The notes under the pieces were generated by a model that was given only the letters and a program-made list of their open reading frames with translations, had not been told where the DNA came from and did not search any database. Shown here piece after piece: positions 6,451 through 7,578 of a DNA stretch of 7,578 nt. The DNA is taken from the NCBI GenBank assembly GCA_017553815.1, contig JAFZJT010000049.1, positions 1 through 7,578 of the forward strand. Reading direction: 5' to 3'. The first letter of the stretch is position 1. Each line of letters opens with the position of its first letter. Origin of the DNA: Clostridia bacterium. Its GTDB lineage: Bacteria; Bacillota_A; Clostridia; Christensenellales; CAG-138. A program made the position numbers and the translations under genes.

Positions 6451-7578
6451 ATGAAGAGATTTATTGCATTTGTTGTGGCTCTTTCCATGGCCATGGCGCT
6501 TGTAAGCGTGCCTGTATCAGCGGAAAAAGCCGCAGCGCCCGTCACCCGTGATGTCTCCGGAATGCATGCGACTTTCACCGCAGAGGCTCCGGATACCGTT
6601 GCGGCGGGAGAGGAATTCGAGGTATCGGTTTCCGTAAGCGGAACCTACCAGGCCAATGCACTCTCCTACCAGTTGCGCTACGATTCCAATACTTTTGAAT
6701 ATGTATCGTATGCCGCGGGTCAGGTCTATTCTGCAGCGGCATCGATTGGGGTCGCGCATGTCGAGGGGGCTGAGAATGTGGTCGCTTTTGGATGCATGTG
6801 CATAGGCACGCCACTTTCCGCAGAAGGCGTCATATTGACCTATACTTTCAAGGCGAAGGAAGGCGCTGAGGCAGGAACCTATGCGTTCACTCCGACGATC
6901 ACTTCGGGCGACAACTTTGTTTACTATCCGATCGACGCTGTTGCCGGCGAACCCATCCCATTCAGCACGGAGGCGGCCGAGGTCGAGATCCTCGAAGCTG
7001 ATGCTCCGGGCTATGATTTTTCCGCGAGGATCTTCTCCGAGTCCCCCGAAAAGGCCAAGGCAGGCGATGATATCGAGGTAACGCTCAATATCGAAGGCGA
7101 GTATCAGCTCACCGGTCTTCAGGTATACCTGTACTATGACGCGGATATCTTCGAGATCACCGAGTTCGTGCCCGGTTCCGTGCTCAACGCTGCGACCGCC
7201 GCGGGCGGCTATCACTTCGAGTCCTACGAGGCAAATCCCGGCGAGGTTTCCATGATTATGCTCATTCCCGACGGCGATGTTAGCAACGAGGATGTTATCT
7301 ACACCCTTAAGATGCATGTTGCGGATGATGCCGAACCCGGCGTCTACTATTTCGGCATCGAGCTTGCGAGCTGCTTCTACAGCGAGCCAGGCACGATCGA
7401 GACCTACGAGATCAAGGACGTTATCACCGAAGGCTCCGAGACCGAGATCATCGAAGGGTTCACCGTTACCTGGGTCAACTGGGACGGCACCGAGCTTGAG
7501 GTCGATGAAGCGGTCGAAGCGGGCGCCATGCCCGAGTATAACGGCGAAGAGCCCACCAAGGAAGGCAACGCACAGTAC
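6451..7578 (+). CDS. Secreted protein with two tandem cohesin-like domains (3' end cut by window edge)
   Basis: The frame is open from the ATG at 6451 through the right edge (376 codons, no stop). Residues 1-24 form a Sec signal peptide: MKR, a hydrophobic core, and a VSA|EK cleavage site. Two related beta-rich domains follow, roughly 40-180 and 189-334. Both align along an AGE/AGD-x-x-EV-x-V segment, a G-x-Y-Q, a YD-containing strand (LRYDSNTFEYV against LYYDADIFEIT), and a G-T/V-Y late strand. This layout resembles the cohesin / carbohydrate-binding-module-like sandwich. From residue 337 (FTVTWVNWDGTELE, then PEYNGEEPTK) a short repeat domain common in clostridial surface proteins begins and is cut off. 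The protein is acidic and probably exported to the surface or medium. Ligand, anchoring and full length are unknown. Cohesin-like folds occur outside cellulosomes, so dockerin binding should not be assumed. Confidence 0.85.
   Translation, partial: MKRFIAFVVALSMAMALVSVPVSAEKAAAPVTRDVSGMHATFTAEAPDTVAAGEEFEVSVSVSGTYQANALSYQLRYDSNTFEYVSYAAGQVYSAAASIGVAHVEGAENVVAFGCMCIGTPLSAEGVILTYTFKAKEGAEAGTYAFTPTITSGDNFVYYPIDAVAGEPIPFSTEAAEVEILEADAPGYDFSARIFSESPEKAKAGDDIEVTLNIEGEYQLTGLQVYLYYDADIFEITEFVPGSVLNAATAAGGYHFESYEANPGEVSMIMLIPDGDVSNEDVIYTLKMHVADDAEPGVYYFGIELASCFYSEPGTIETYEIKDVITEGSETEIIEGFTVTWVNWDGTELEVDEAVEAGAMPEYNGEEPTKEGNAQY

Noticed and set aside
6517..7317. Minus-strand open frame (266 codons) opposite the secreted-protein gene
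   Set aside because: The + strand frame has a promoter, Shine-Dalgarno site, signal peptide and repeated domains; the minus frame has none of these.

Overview
The window looks like a chromosomal segment from a member of the Bacillota, most likely class Clostridia. The evidence is the gene order infB-rbfA-nrnA(DHH)-truB-ribF, which is the classic Firmicutes nusA-infB operon tail. Strong purine-rich Shine-Dalgarno sites, a moderately GC-rich codon choice and a short dispersed repeat of a kind I associate with gut Clostridia agree with this. The genus cannot be read from the sequence. All genes supported here lie on the + strand.

Left and centre (1-5443): a translation and RNA-maturation operon. 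It opens inside infB (initiation factor IF-2, cut by the left edge). It continues with rbfA (30S maturation factor), a DHH/DHHA1 phosphoesterase of the NrnA type (nanoRNA and pAp degradation) whose start overlaps the end of rbfA, truB (tRNA pseudouridine-55 synthase) and ribF (bifunctional riboflavin kinase/FAD synthetase). The infB-rbfA and truB-ribF gaps each carry one copy of the same 57-bp repeat in the same orientation. Each copy has three RTGAATA heptads followed by a small GAAATTCC-TGC-GGAATT hairpin. The second copy overlaps, and so supplies, the truB stop codon.

5465-6145: plsY, the membrane acyl-phosphate:glycerol-3-phosphate acyltransferase, follows ribF after 21 bp with its own ribosome binding site. 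rpsO and pnp often sit downstream of ribF in this kind of operon but are absent here.

6146-7578: a 305-bp gap without a credible gene ends in a near-consensus sigma-A-type promoter (TTGACT, 17 bp, TATAAT) and a leader of roughly 95 nt. These drive a separate gene for a secreted protein. That protein has a signal peptide, two tandem cohesin-like beta-sandwich domains and the start of a small repeat domain common in clostridial cell-surface proteins, and it runs off the right edge.

The core genes look intact and ordinary. The items worth a second look are the paired intergenic repeat, the uncharacterised secreted cohesin-like protein with its leader, the position of plsY, and a substituted conserved lysine in TruB. 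I found no RNA genes, CRISPR array, transposase or phage gene.
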